Source: an uncultured Collinsella sp.
GTDB taxonomy: Bacteria > Actinomycetota > Coriobacteriia > Coriobacteriales > Coriobacteriaceae
Length of the DNA: 16,653 nt
Assembly: GCA_934643145.1 (NCBI GenBank)
Contig: CAKUBM010000036.1
Span: 1 to 16,653 of the forward strand
Direction: 5' to 3'
The position numbers were made by a program, and so were the translations under genes. Below, in pieces: positions 7,349 to 14,228 of this stretch (its first letter is position 1; each line of letters opens with the position of its first letter). A model generated the notes under the pieces. It was not told the DNA's origin. It saw only the letters and a program-made list of their open reading frames with translations, and did no database searches.

Positions 7349-7886
7349 CGGAAACCTCCACGGTCTGGACGGTAGTCTTGGACGGCAAAAAACGGACGCG
7401 CGCGGTCGTACCTGGCGTGCCGAGCATGGTGTCGCAGGCTTCCTCGATGCGCTGCTGCATCGAGGAAGCCAGAGATGCCACGTCCTTATCGTCAAGCGCG
7501 ATAGCCTCGACCTTAAAACGGACGTGCGAATCGTCGGGGCCTTGGACGCGTGCCTCGACATGCTCGACCATCACGCGGTCGTCGCGCTCGGCAGCAGCCC
7601 TGGCACACGAAGAAAGCGCCGCAAGGGTAACCTCGATATTGCGCTCCCCCGCCGGATGCACGCAGGACGGCTCGCGACGGGCGAACATCAGGCGGAAAAA
7701 GCTTGCCAGCACGCCGATCGCCACGACGCCGGCGCACGCCGTGACGACGACGCGCGGCATGGGGTCGCGCATCAGCAGCATAAAGCGATACGTATACGGC
7801 CCCCAAAACTGGCAGACAAGCGTACCCAGCGCCACGATGGTGGCGGCAAGATACACGATCGCTAGGGCTCGTTTGAGTACGCGCAC
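7341..7886 (-). CDS. amaP: AmaP-like membrane anchor of the Asp23 system
   Basis: Alkaline-shock-response membrane anchor type protein, 181 aa, close to the family's usual length. Two hydrophobic helices near the N-terminus (about 7-27 and 45-66) are followed by a soluble domain in which FKVEAIALDDKDVASLASSMQQRIEEACDTMLG and VRFLPSK resemble the AmaP/Asp23-like fold. The start is a GTG with GAAGGGAG about 6 bases upstream. It heads the operon: a perfect TATAAT lies about 50 bases upstream, and the DUF2273 gene overlaps its last codons. In Staphylococcus AmaP ties Asp23 to the membrane; the same job is inferred here from gene order and topology, since primary sequence in this family is weakly conserved. 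Confidence 0.8.
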   Translation of the reverse strand: MRVLKRALAIVYLAATIVALGTLVCQFWGPYTYRFMLLMRDPMPRVVVTACAGVVAIGVLASFFRLMFARREPSCVHPAGERNIEVTLAALSSCARAAAERDDRVMVEHVEARVQGPDDSHVRFKVEAIALDDKDVASLASSMQQRIEEACDTMLGTPGTTARVRFLPSKTTVQTVEVSGE

Positions 7887-7936
7887 GCGGCGCTCCCTTC
7901 AAATCTCGGCTCTCGAAATGCAAAACGGTTCGCATC

Positions 7937-7965
7937 ATTATAAAAGAGCCGGGTCCGGTGCTCTA
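7937..7965 (-). promoter_or_regulatory. Promoter of the amaP-asp23 operon
   Basis: A perfect minus-strand TATAAT at 7942-7937 lies 50 bases before the amaP start. The -35 position at 17-bp spacing (TAGAGC, about 7960-7965) is a poor match. The -10 box merges with the T-run of the yebC terminator, so the two signals share bases. Confidence 0.6.
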
Positions 7966-7983
7966 CGCACGCGGATCCGGCTC
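7946..7983 (-). terminator. Terminator of yebC
   Basis: Arms GAGCCGGGTCC (7946-7956) and GGATCCGGCTC (7973-7983), with an inner GTGC/GCAC pair (7958-7961, 7967-7970), form a long hairpin 69 bases past the yebC stop. On the minus strand TTTTATAAT follows directly, so the U-run of the terminator doubles as the -10 region of the amaP promoter. Confidence 0.78.
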
Positions 7984-8052
7984 ATCTATTCCACGAGGCT
8001 TGCATGCTCGCTTCATTATGCCCAGATATGCACGGCTTAACCCGTGCAGGCG

Positions 8053-8859
8053 CTACTCCTCCTCGAGGGCAGCGATGACCTCGTCGGTCATGTCCATGGT
8101 GCTGTAGACGTCCTGGACGTCGTCGAGCTCCTCAAGACGGTCGATGAGGCGCTGGACCTTCTTGGCGTCGGTACCAGAGACCTCGGTCGGGGTGGTCGGG
8201 ACCATGGTGGTCTCGGAGCCCTTGACCTGGACGCCCTGCTCCTCGAGCGCCTTGGAGACAGCCATGACCTCGTTGGCAGTAGTCCAGACGATCCACTCCT
8301 CGCCGGCGTCCTCGTAGTCCTCGCCACCGGCCTCGGCGATAGCCATCATGAACTCATCCTCGTCACCGGCAGCACCGTTGGCGATCATGGTCTCCTTCTT
8401 GGCGTTCTCGTCCAGGATCTCCTTGGCGACGACGATCTGGCCCTTGCGCTCAAACTGGAAGGCGACGGAGCCGGAGGTGCCCAGGTTGCCACCAGCGTGG
8501 GAGAAGGCGGAACGGACATCAGCGGCGGTACGGTTGCGGTTGTCGGTCAGGCAGTCGACGTAGACGGCGACACCGGCGGGACCGTAGCCCTCGTACACGA
8601 TGTTCTCGTAGACGGCGGCGTCAGCACCCGAACCAAAAGCCTTGTCGATAGCGGACTTGATCTTGTCCTTAGGCATGGACTGAGCCTTGGCCTTGGCAAC
8701 GGCAGCGGCGAGGCTGGCGTTGTTCTCGGGCAGCGGGTCACCGCCGAGACGGGCAGCAACGGTGATGTTGCGGCTGAGCTTGGAGAAGAGGGCGGAACGC
8801 TTGGCGTCCTGCGCGCCCTTACGATGCTTGGTTGTGGCCCACTTAGAGTGTCCGGACAT
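8053..8859 (-). CDS. yebC: YebC/PmpR-family protein (TACO1-like)
   Basis: A YebC/TACO1 family protein (268 aa). Members were first described as transcriptional regulators and more recently as ribosome-associated factors that relieve stalling at proline stretches; which applies here is not visible. The hallmark start MSGHSKWATTKHRKGAQDAKRS is present, then GGDPLPENNASLAAAVAKAKAQSMPKDKI, YEGYGPAGVAVYVDCLTDNRNRTAADVRSAFSHAGGNLG, and the C-terminal LIDRLEELDDVQDVY. Typical length is about 240-250; the excess is an insert around residues 145-190 (ILDENAKKETMIANGAAGDEDEFMMA plus the acidic stretch after it). AGGAGA lies about 6 bases before the ATG. It is flanked by its own terminator downstream and by the DUF6020-like gene upstream. 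Confidence 0.95.
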   Translation of the reverse strand: MSGHSKWATTKHRKGAQDAKRSALFSKLSRNITVAARLGGDPLPENNASLAAAVAKAKAQSMPKDKIKSAIDKAFGSGADAAVYENIVYEGYGPAGVAVYVDCLTDNRNRTAADVRSAFSHAGGNLGTSGSVAFQFERKGQIVVAKEILDENAKKETMIANGAAGDEDEFMMAIAEAGGEDYEDAGEEWIVWTTANEVMAVSKALEEQGVQVKGSETTMVPTTPTEVSGTDAKKVQRLIDRLEELDDVQDVYSTMDMTDEVIAALEEE

Positions 8860-8908
8860 ACGTGTCTCCTATCGGTTTCGACCTAAAGCCCAGCGCAGAT
8901 GCTCGGGC

Positions 8909-8914
8909 AATATA
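8909..8914 (-). promoter_or_regulatory. Possible -10 box of yebC
   Basis: A minus-strand TATATT lies in an AT-rich pocket about 50 bases upstream of the yebC ATG. No good -35 box is seen at standard spacing; a second candidate (TATCAT with TTTATC, 17 bp apart) lies slightly further upstream. Weakly supported. Confidence 0.3.
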
Positions 8915-8990
8915 AACAAACGTCGTTATGATATACCTACTGGCCTGCGAGATAAACCCCAAAATGAAGGCGTCGTGATGATACAGCCCC

Positions 8991-9023
8991 TTGGTGCAAA
9001 GTAACCTGACCCCAATGCACCAA
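8991..9023 (-). repeat. REP-like constant-loop hairpin, copy 3
   Basis: A perfect 8-bp stem, TTGGTGCA (8991-8998) with TGCACCAA (9016-9023), is followed by two mismatched pairs and a 13-nt loop (9001-9013). On the minus strand the loop reads GGGGTCAGGTTAC. It ends 1 base from the stop codon of the large membrane protein. Confidence 0.65.
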
Positions 9024-9024
9024 A

Positions 9025-11208
9025 TTAGGACCAGAGGAGGTCGCTGCGGGTGATGGTGGCGCCGATGGCAAAGGGCATGCAGGCGATGACCGGATACAGG
9101 TAGCGCATGTAGGTCGAGCCGTTGCAGGGACCGATCAGGCACACGGCGAGCACGCCCAACAGCGGCACCCAGATCGCCAGCGCACGCCATGAATGACGAC
9201 GCAGCAGGTAGACCACCACGGCGATCATGATCCACACATAGGTGGCCGAGCTCATGGTGAGCGAAATAAACGGGATGCGCTGCACCGCCACACGGTACAG
9301 ATTGATCAGGTGGTCACACCAGCGCACCACGTTGCTGTCAACCGGATGGAAGTCGAAGTACTTGAGGTTGTCGGGGCGCGCCATGATCTCGGCACTACGC
9401 GCCGTGCTGTAGACCCAGGCATCGCGCGCGCTCGGATAAAAATAACCATAGTAGTTATTGATAAGCGCCGAAATATAGCACTCGGGATCCTTCTTAAACA
9501 TCTGGGCCCATACCTCAAAATAGGCATCGATGTCCTCCTGCGAGGCGTACTCGTTAAAGCAATTTTTGACGGCGTCCGACTTATCCGGGTTGTAACGGCG
9601 GCCCAGATTCTCGTACTTTAGCACACGGTCGATCACGGCACGCTCTTCGTCGGTCACCAAGCCGTCGCAAGGAGCCTCCACGATGGTGCCGTCCTCCTTA
9701 ACCGTGGGGTTGACGCCCGAGTTGAGGCCGTCGTGCTTTTGAACGAAACGAGCCGTCTGCTGGAACGGAATCGAGAGGATTTCGCGCTTGGAACCAGGCG
9801 TGATGTCGTGCGCCGGCATCAAGACCTTGGTGAAGTACATATTAGAGGCAAGGCAGAGTGCAAGCACCGCGAGGACGCCAACCCAGCGGAAGCGCGGTGT
9901 GGCGCATGAGACCGCGGTGCCCGTCTGCTTGGCTGCACGACGAGCCACATGCGCGTCCCATGCGCAAAACGCCGACGCGATTGCGCATGCCGCCAGGGGA
10001 AACACCAGGCCGCCGTTGCGCAGAAACGTGGAACCCATGGCAGCCAGCGCAAGCAACAGCCAGTCATGGCGCGCAAAGAGCACGGAGGCTTTCTCGCCCA
10101 ATCGCTCGGCATTGGCATCGCGACGGGGCAGGCCGCAGGCAACGAGCTTAACGGTCTGCACCAGTAGCAACAAAAACGCGTCGGCAAAGAGCACGTCTTT
10201 GGTGAGCAGCGCCGCGTAGTTGGAGAACATCGGCATAAACGCAAAGAACAGCAGGATAATGCCGCGGACCGGCAGACTCACGCCCAACTTGCGCAGCGAC
10301 GAGATGGAATAGGCCATGCAGGCGGCCGTGATGACAAACTGGGTGCAGGTGTAGATGGCAAGACCGGCGTTGGCGCTGTTGAACAGCGAAAGCCCCAGCT
10401 GTACGCATGAGCCAATAATGGCCGTGTGCACCACGGGGTGATGCCCGTTGAGCAGTACGTTGGGATTGAGCAGACGCAGGTAGTCGCTCGTGCCGTTGGG
10501 ATAGTTGAACCACTGGCGAATCTGCGCACCCGTATCTCCCATAAAAAGGCCGGGCAGCGAAGCGATGAGCGTGGGCGCCCAGGCGATCATAAGCACCAGG
10601 AAGGGCCCGGCAAAGGGATGGGCCGAGAGCACGGCGTGAGCCACACGCCATATACGGCCAAAGTGCGCCTCGGAAAACGGGATGCGCCGAGAGCTCAGCC
10701 AATCTAGACACTCAAAAGCCAGATAGAAGGCCACGATCGCTAGGAGCATCCAGCCCGCGCCGCCAATCCAGGCGCAGATGATGCGGGCCTTGTCGCCAAG
10801 AACAATCTCGGCCGAGTCGGTGAGGTCGTAGCTGCGGCCGAACACCATGCAGATGGCGAAGAACAGCGACGGCAGAATGATCGACGGACGCCAGGTGTCG
10901 CCACGGCCAAAGAACACGTAGCGAAACGGCAAGGTGAGCAAGCAGGCAAGCGCAAGCAGCATGACCGCATCGGTGTGGCCGGCAAACGAGAGAAGCACCT
11001 CGTAGCACACGTACAGCATGCCCGAGGCTTTGGGGTCAATCGCCAAGACTGCGTTGCTCGACACCGGGGCGGGATCGATGGAAAACGCCGTGGTCGCCAA
11101 CAGCGCGAGCAGAAATGCGATGAGCGTCTGCTTGGCGGGGTAGCGCTTAAACCAGACGATGCGAGCGGCATCGCGCGCAGCCGTTGTGGAGAGGTCGGAA
11201 TCCTTCAC
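9025..11208 (-). CDS. Large polytopic membrane protein, DUF6020 / GT-C-like
   Basis: A 727-aa membrane protein with many hydrophobic segments: about 26-42, 66-98, 108-124, 142-166, 198-222, 262-308, 314-328, 338-358, 380-412, a segment just before the soluble region, and three near the C-terminus. The loop LPGLFMGDTGAQIRQW (D225), then NGHHPVVHTAIIG (H256/H257) and LLTKDVLFADAF (K337/D338), recall acidic and basic loop motifs of GT-C-fold glycosyltransferases that use lipid-linked sugars. Between the last two membrane blocks is a soluble stretch of about 150 residues (ITPGSKREIL...YNPDKSDAVKNCFNEYASQEDIDAYF...). Similar proteins in Coriobacteriia and other Gram-positives are annotated DUF6020. 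A role in cell-wall polymer or surface-glycan glycosylation is inference. The GTG start has only a distant, weak Shine-Dalgarno. A REP-like hairpin sits in its leader. Confidence 0.72.
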   Translation of the reverse strand: MKDSDLSTTAARDAARIVWFKRYPAKQTLIAFLLALLATTAFSIDPAPVSSNAVLAIDPKASGMLYVCYEVLLSFAGHTDAVMLLALACLLTLPFRYVFFGRGDTWRPSIILPSLFFAICMVFGRSYDLTDSAEIVLGDKARIICAWIGGAGWMLLAIVAFYLAFECLDWLSSRRIPFSEAHFGRIWRVAHAVLSAHPFAGPFLVLMIAWAPTLIASLPGLFMGDTGAQIRQWFNYPNGTSDYLRLLNPNVLLNGHHPVVHTAIIGSCVQLGLSLFNSANAGLAIYTCTQFVITAACMAYSISSLRKLGVSLPVRGIILLFFAFMPMFSNYAALLTKDVLFADAFLLLLVQTVKLVACGLPRRDANAERLGEKASVLFARHDWLLLALAAMGSTFLRNGGLVFPLAACAIASAFCAWDAHVARRAAKQTGTAVSCATPRFRWVGVLAVLALCLASNMYFTKVLMPAHDITPGSKREILSIPFQQTARFVQKHDGLNSGVNPTVKEDGTIVEAPCDGLVTDEERAVIDRVLKYENLGRRYNPDKSDAVKNCFNEYASQEDIDAYFEVWAQMFKKDPECYISALINNYYGYFYPSARDAWVYSTARSAEIMARPDNLKYFDFHPVDSNVVRWCDHLINLYRVAVQRIPFISLTMSSATYVWIMIAVVVYLLRRHSWRALAIWVPLLGVLAVCLIGPCNGSTYMRYLYPVIACMPFAIGATITRSDLLWS

Positions 11209-11228
11209 AGTCCAAAGAGCCTTTCTAG

Positions 11229-11267
11229 AAACCTGCCAAAAAGGGACAGGTTTATTTTGGCAGGTTT
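11229..11267 (+). repeat. REP-like constant-loop hairpin, copy 4 (opposite orientation)
   Basis: A perfect 13-bp stem, AAACCTGCCAAAA (11229-11241) with TTTTGGCAGGTTT (11255-11267), encloses a 13-nt loop AGGGACAGGTTTA read on the plus strand. It has the same stem family as the copy at 6376 but is inverted relative to it. It lies 20 bases upstream of the start of the 727-aa membrane gene. Confidence 0.8.
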
Positions 11268-11309
11268 TATCTGGGGAAACGTTACGGTTCTGTCATCGTT
11301 GCCCAGCAA

Positions 11310-11344
11310 ACCACCACAAAGGTGCCCGTCCCCTTTGTGGTGGT
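11310..11344 (-). repeat. REP-like constant-loop hairpin, copy 5
   Basis: A perfect 11-bp stem, ACCACCACAAA (11310-11320) with TTTGTGGTGGT (11334-11344), encloses a 13-nt loop. On the minus strand the loop reads GGGGACGGGCACC. It starts 9 bases past the lgt stop and lies 42 bases from the oppositely oriented copy 4, giving a paired arrangement. Confidence 0.8.
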
Positions 11345-11353
11345 ATGTGGTGG

Positions 11354-12175
11354 TTAGGCGTCGAGGTAGATGCGCTGGGGGCGATTGCGGTGTCGGCCAA
11401 AGATGACGAGCGCCAGGCCCGCAATAACGAGCGGAAGGCTCAGCAGCTGACCCATCGTGATGACGCCGCCCAGCAGATAGCCAAGCTGGGCGTCGGGCAC
11501 GCGCACGAACTCGACGAGGAAGCGGACGATGCCGTAACCCATCACAAACACGCCCATAAACGTACCCTGGGGCAGCAGCGGCTTTTTGCGGCTGAGCACC
11601 TGCAGAATGCAAAAGAGCACAATGCCCTCAAGAAATGCCTCGTAGAGCTGGGAGGGGTGACGCGGCATATCGCCCGCGGTGCCACCGAAGACCACGCCCC
11701 AGGGCAGATCGGTCGGCTTGCCCCACAGCTCACCGTTGACAAAGTTGGCACAACGGCCCAGACACAAGGCCAGCGGCGCGCCGATGACGGCAAGGTCTGC
11801 CAGAGTCCATGCGTCGAGCTTATACATGCGGCACACGATGATGCCGCCGATAATGCCGCCGACCAGGCCACCGTGGAAGCTCATGCCGCCTTCGTTGGTG
11901 GCAAAGATCTCGAGCGGGTGCGCCCAGTAGTAGCCGTCGCCGTAAAAGATGACGTAGAACAGGCGGGCGCCGATGATAAGGCCAAAGACCACACCGACCA
12001 CGACGCTCGTCAGGTCGTCAATCGTGATGTTAAAGCCCCAGCGACGCTGCGTGCGATACATGACGACCGCCGTGAGCAGAGCTCCGACCACATAGGCCAG
12101 ACCATACCAGTAAATCGTGATGGGCCCCGCCGAAATCGCGACGGGATCAAGCATATGGTAGAAGTCGTTGAGCAT
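11354..12175 (-). CDS. lgt: Prolipoprotein diacylglyceryl transferase
   Basis: Lgt moves a diacylglyceryl group from phosphatidylglycerol to the lipobox cysteine of prolipoproteins, the first step of lipoprotein maturation in the cytoplasmic membrane. The 273-aa product carries the family's features in order: GPITIYWYGLAYVVG near the N-terminus, MSFHGGLVGGIIGG (H101), the signature GRCANFVNGELWGKPTDLPWGVVF (R141, N144, E149), PRHPSQLYEA (R172) and the C-terminal IVRFLVEFVRVPD (E222/R225). About seven membrane helices are expected. The start MLNDFYHML is chosen because AGGAGG sits 6 bases before this ATG; a frame extending 20 codons upstream runs through a hairpin and is rejected. It lies downstream of nfu, with a terminator hairpin between, and upstream of a pair of REP-like hairpins. 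Confidence 0.95.
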   Translation of the reverse strand: MLNDFYHMLDPVAISAGPITIYWYGLAYVVGALLTAVVMYRTQRRWGFNITIDDLTSVVVGVVFGLIIGARLFYVIFYGDGYYWAHPLEIFATNEGGMSFHGGLVGGIIGGIIVCRMYKLDAWTLADLAVIGAPLALCLGRCANFVNGELWGKPTDLPWGVVFGGTAGDMPRHPSQLYEAFLEGIVLFCILQVLSRKKPLLPQGTFMGVFVMGYGIVRFLVEFVRVPDAQLGYLLGGVITMGQLLSLPLVIAGLALVIFGRHRNRPQRIYLDA

Positions 12176-12202
12176 GTCGACCCTCCTACTCCCTACATAC
12201 AA

Positions 12203-12235
12203 ATGCGGCCGCGGGCCTTGCGCTCGCAGCCGCAT
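12203..12235 (-). terminator. Hairpin between nfu and lgt, probable terminator
   Basis: Arms ATGCGGCCGCG (12203-12213) and CGCAGCCGCAT (12225-12235) form an 11-bp stem with one wobble pair and an 11-base loop, ending in TTTGTATG on the minus strand. It lies about 50 bases past the nfu stop and 28 bases before the lgt start. The T-run is short, so partial read-through or an attenuator role for lgt is possible. Confidence 0.6.
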
Positions 12236-12284
12236 ATTTGGGCGTAACGTCTATGCGGAGTATGCCGTCCGCAGCTTTCGCATC

Positions 12285-12563
12285 TTAGAACGGCGCGTAC
12301 TCGTCGTACAGGTCGTCGGTCTCGCCGGAGGCATTGACCTGCTCGACACGGGTAACGCCGGGCACATGCTCCTTCAGGATGCGCTCAATACCCATGGACA
12401 GGGTCAGCGAGCTCATGGGGCAGCCGGCGCAAGCGCCCTGCAGCTCCAGTTTGACGACGCCCTCGTCGTCAACGCCCACATACTCCATATCGCCGCCGTC
12501 GGCCTGCAGGTTGGGGCGGATCTCTTCAAGAACCTTCTTAAGCAGCTCTTCGTTAACAGCCAC
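12285..12563 (-). CDS. NifU C-terminal-domain iron-sulfur scaffold (Nfu type)
   Basis: A stand-alone 92-aa Nfu domain that would carry or deliver an Fe-S cluster to apoproteins in the cytoplasm. The order is helix EELLKKVLEEIRPNLQADGGDMEYV, strands DDEGVVKLELQG, then the cluster motif ACAGCPMSS (C45 and C48, CxxC), followed by LTLSMGIERILKEHVPGVTRVEQV. This matches the family closely. A 16-residue polar tail (ASGETDDLYDEYAPF) follows. The start codon is GTG with AAAGGAG 5 bases upstream. The leader holds a perfect 16-bp GC palindrome at 12586-12601. No other suf/isc gene is in the window, so its partner system lies elsewhere. Confidence 0.93.
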   Translation of the reverse strand: MAVNEELLKKVLEEIRPNLQADGGDMEYVGVDDEGVVKLELQGACAGCPMSSLTLSMGIERILKEHVPGVTRVEQVNASGETDDLYDEYAPF

Positions 12564-12585
12564 AGGGGCTCCTTTCTCACAATTA

Positions 12586-12601
12586 CGCGGGCGCGCCCGC
12601 G
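12586..12601. promoter_or_regulatory. Perfect 16-bp palindrome in the nfu leader
   Basis: CGCGGGCGCGCCCGCG reads the same on both strands. It is centred about 30 bases upstream of the nfu GTG, just before the Shine-Dalgarno. It could be an operator or an RNA hairpin near the ribosome site. In a high-GC genome such a palindrome can also arise by chance. Confidence 0.4.
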
Positions 12602-12683
12602 GACAGAAGCTATGTTACTACAGCCATGTACCCGCTCACGAGCCGTCCATGCGCGCGGACGCGACTTTCACGAGTAGTCAATT

Positions 12684-12696
12684 TGGGACGGGGCTC
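12684..12696 (+). repeat. Loop-only remnant of the REP-like element
   Basis: TGGGACGGGGCTC matches the constant loop of the hairpin family (GGGACGGGG core), and flanks TCAATT and TTTTAGC look like degraded arms, but they no longer pair well. It lies in the gap after the dCMP deaminase gene. Confidence 0.3.
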
Positions 12697-12740
12697 TTTT
12701 AGCTGCTTTTGCCGGCGCCCGACGCTAACACAGGCTGCTG

Positions 12741-13265
12741 CTACTGCTGAGCCTGTTCCCCGGTGCCAATGTGAACATCGACGATAACCTGGCGGTAGCT
12801 GATGCCGCAGGAGTCGAGGATGCGGCGGCTGATGCGTCCATCATCGGTGTCGGCGTACTTGTTGTCCAGGTAGACGACCTCGCCCACGCCCACCTGCGCC
12901 AGGATCTTGGCGCAGTCGTGGCACGGGAACAGCGTAACGTAGACCGTGGAACCCTCGAGATCCTTGAGCGAGCCACGGTAGTTGAGCACGGCGTTGGCCT
13001 CGGCATGGACCACGTAGTTGTGCTTGTCCTGCAGCGGGTCGTCGCTCGTACCCCACGGGAAAAAGTCGTCGTTGAGCGCCGAGGGTGTACCGTTGTAGCC
13101 CACCGAAAGGATGCGGTGGTTGGTGCTGGCGATGCACGCACCCACCTGCGTGTTGGGGTCCTTGCTGCGGCGCTGCGCGGCGATGGCCACGCTCATAAAG
13201 AACTCGTCCCAGCTAATGACGTCCAGGCGCTTGCCTGACGAAGTTTGATGAAGATCGTCCGACAT
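12741..13265 (-). CDS. dCMP deaminase (ComEB type)
   Basis: A zinc-dependent cytidine/deoxycytidylate deaminase family enzyme (174 aa) that would convert dCMP to dUMP, feeding dTMP synthesis. Visible motifs are ISWDEFFMSVAIAAQRRSKDPNTQVGA (about 17-43), GYNGTPSALNDDFFPWG, the catalytic HAEANAVLN (H87, E89) and the zinc motif TLFPCHDCAK (C115, C118). The length fits ComEB and bacterial dCMP deaminases. The chosen start MSDDLHQ follows GGAGGT by 7 bases; an in-frame upstream start (12 codons earlier) has no better site. It lies 84 bp after coaX on the same strand and may be co-transcribed with it. The last residues (GTGEQAQQ) are a short polar tail. Confidence 0.92.
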   Translation of the reverse strand: MSDDLHQTSSGKRLDVISWDEFFMSVAIAAQRRSKDPNTQVGACIASTNHRILSVGYNGTPSALNDDFFPWGTSDDPLQDKHNYVVHAEANAVLNYRGSLKDLEGSTVYVTLFPCHDCAKILAQVGVGEVVYLDNKYADTDDGRISRRILDSCGISYRQVIVDVHIGTGEQAQQ

Positions 13266-13349
13266 GGCAGACACCTCCGTAATCGCAATAGTTTGACCCA
13301 TTGTAGCAGGTGAAAGGTGGAGGCGTTTGTCCCACCGGCGCCCTCACTT

Positions 13350-14201
13350 TTACACGCGGCGGGGCTTTTGGTTGATGCGGTAGAGCTCGGCGAGACCCCG
13401 CAACGTCAGCGCGTCATCTACCGTCAGGCTGTGGCCGACCAACGCCGCGAGCGCCTCGGCATCGTCGCCGGTAATGACGATGGGCACGCCATCCTCCCCC
13501 GCCGCCTTGGTCGAGCGCATCTCGGCAAGCACCATGTCGAGCATGCCGTCGATGCGGGCTACCTCGCCCAAGACCACTCCCGAGCGCATGGCCTCGCGCG
13601 TGTTACGGCCGATGACGTGCGTCGGTGCCGAGGGCTCGACCTGCGGCAGACGCGCCGCAGCGGCCGAAAGCGAGCGGGCGCCGAGCGCCAGACCCGGCGC
13701 GATGACGCCGCCCACAAAGGTACCGTGCGCGTCGATGACCTCGATATTGGTCGTCGTGCCCAGGTCGATCACGATGCACGGAGAGCCGTAGACGGCACGG
13801 GCCGCCACGGCGTCGGCGATGCGGTCGGGGCCGATCTCGGCCGGGTCGTCGTAGTGCACGGGCATGCCGGTCTTGAGGCCCGGCCCCACGGTGAGCACGC
13901 GTCCCGTGCAGGTACGGGAAAGCGCCGCCTTCCATGGGCGTTCGAGCGCCGGCACCACGCAGCTCAGCACTGCGGCCGCGGGAACGAGTGCACCCGGCAT
14001 GCCCGCATCGGCTGCCAATGCGCCCATGACCTGCGCGAGCCTCATGCGCGCCTCGTCTGCCGTAATGCTCGACGGCGTCGTGATCTCGCACGTCGCAAGC
14101 GGGCATTCCTGCGCCGCGGCCGAATCCTCGGCAAACAGGCCAAAGCGAATGAATGTGTTGCCCACGTCGACCGTCAATATGTATGCGCAGCCATTAAGCA
14201 T
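13350..14201 (-). CDS. coaX: Type III pantothenate kinase
   Basis: CoaX phosphorylates pantothenate, the first step of coenzyme A synthesis, and is not inhibited by CoA feedback as CoaA is. The 283-aa protein belongs to the ASKHA fold: the phosphate-1 motif is VDVGNTFIRFGLF (D12, G14, N15, T16), the pantothenate-site motif GPDRIADAVAA lies at about 124-134, and the phosphate-2 motif VIDLGTTTNIEVID at about 144-157 is followed by GGVIAPGLALGARSL. Length is slightly above the usual 250-265 residues. The start MLNGCAYILTVD is supported by AAAGGAG 8 bases upstream; an 18-codon longer frame runs into the promoter and is rejected. It is divergent from the OPT transporter across a 192-bp gap. Confidence 0.95.
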   Translation of the reverse strand: MLNGCAYILTVDVGNTFIRFGLFAEDSAAAQECPLATCEITTPSSITADEARMRLAQVMGALAADAGMPGALVPAAAVLSCVVPALERPWKAALSRTCTGRVLTVGPGLKTGMPVHYDDPAEIGPDRIADAVAARAVYGSPCIVIDLGTTTNIEVIDAHGTFVGGVIAPGLALGARSLSAAAARLPQVEPSAPTHVIGRNTREAMRSGVVLGEVARIDGMLDMVLAEMRSTKAAGEDGVPIVITGDDAEALAALVGHSLTVDDALTLRGLAELYRINQKPRRV

Positions 14202-14228
14202 CGTCGGCGCTCCTTTCGTCTGTCCAGC

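Noticed and set aside
11159..12247. Plus-strand frame of about 360 codons over lgt
   Set aside because: Antisense to lgt, which shows all catalytic residues. The frame also passes through two repeat hairpins.
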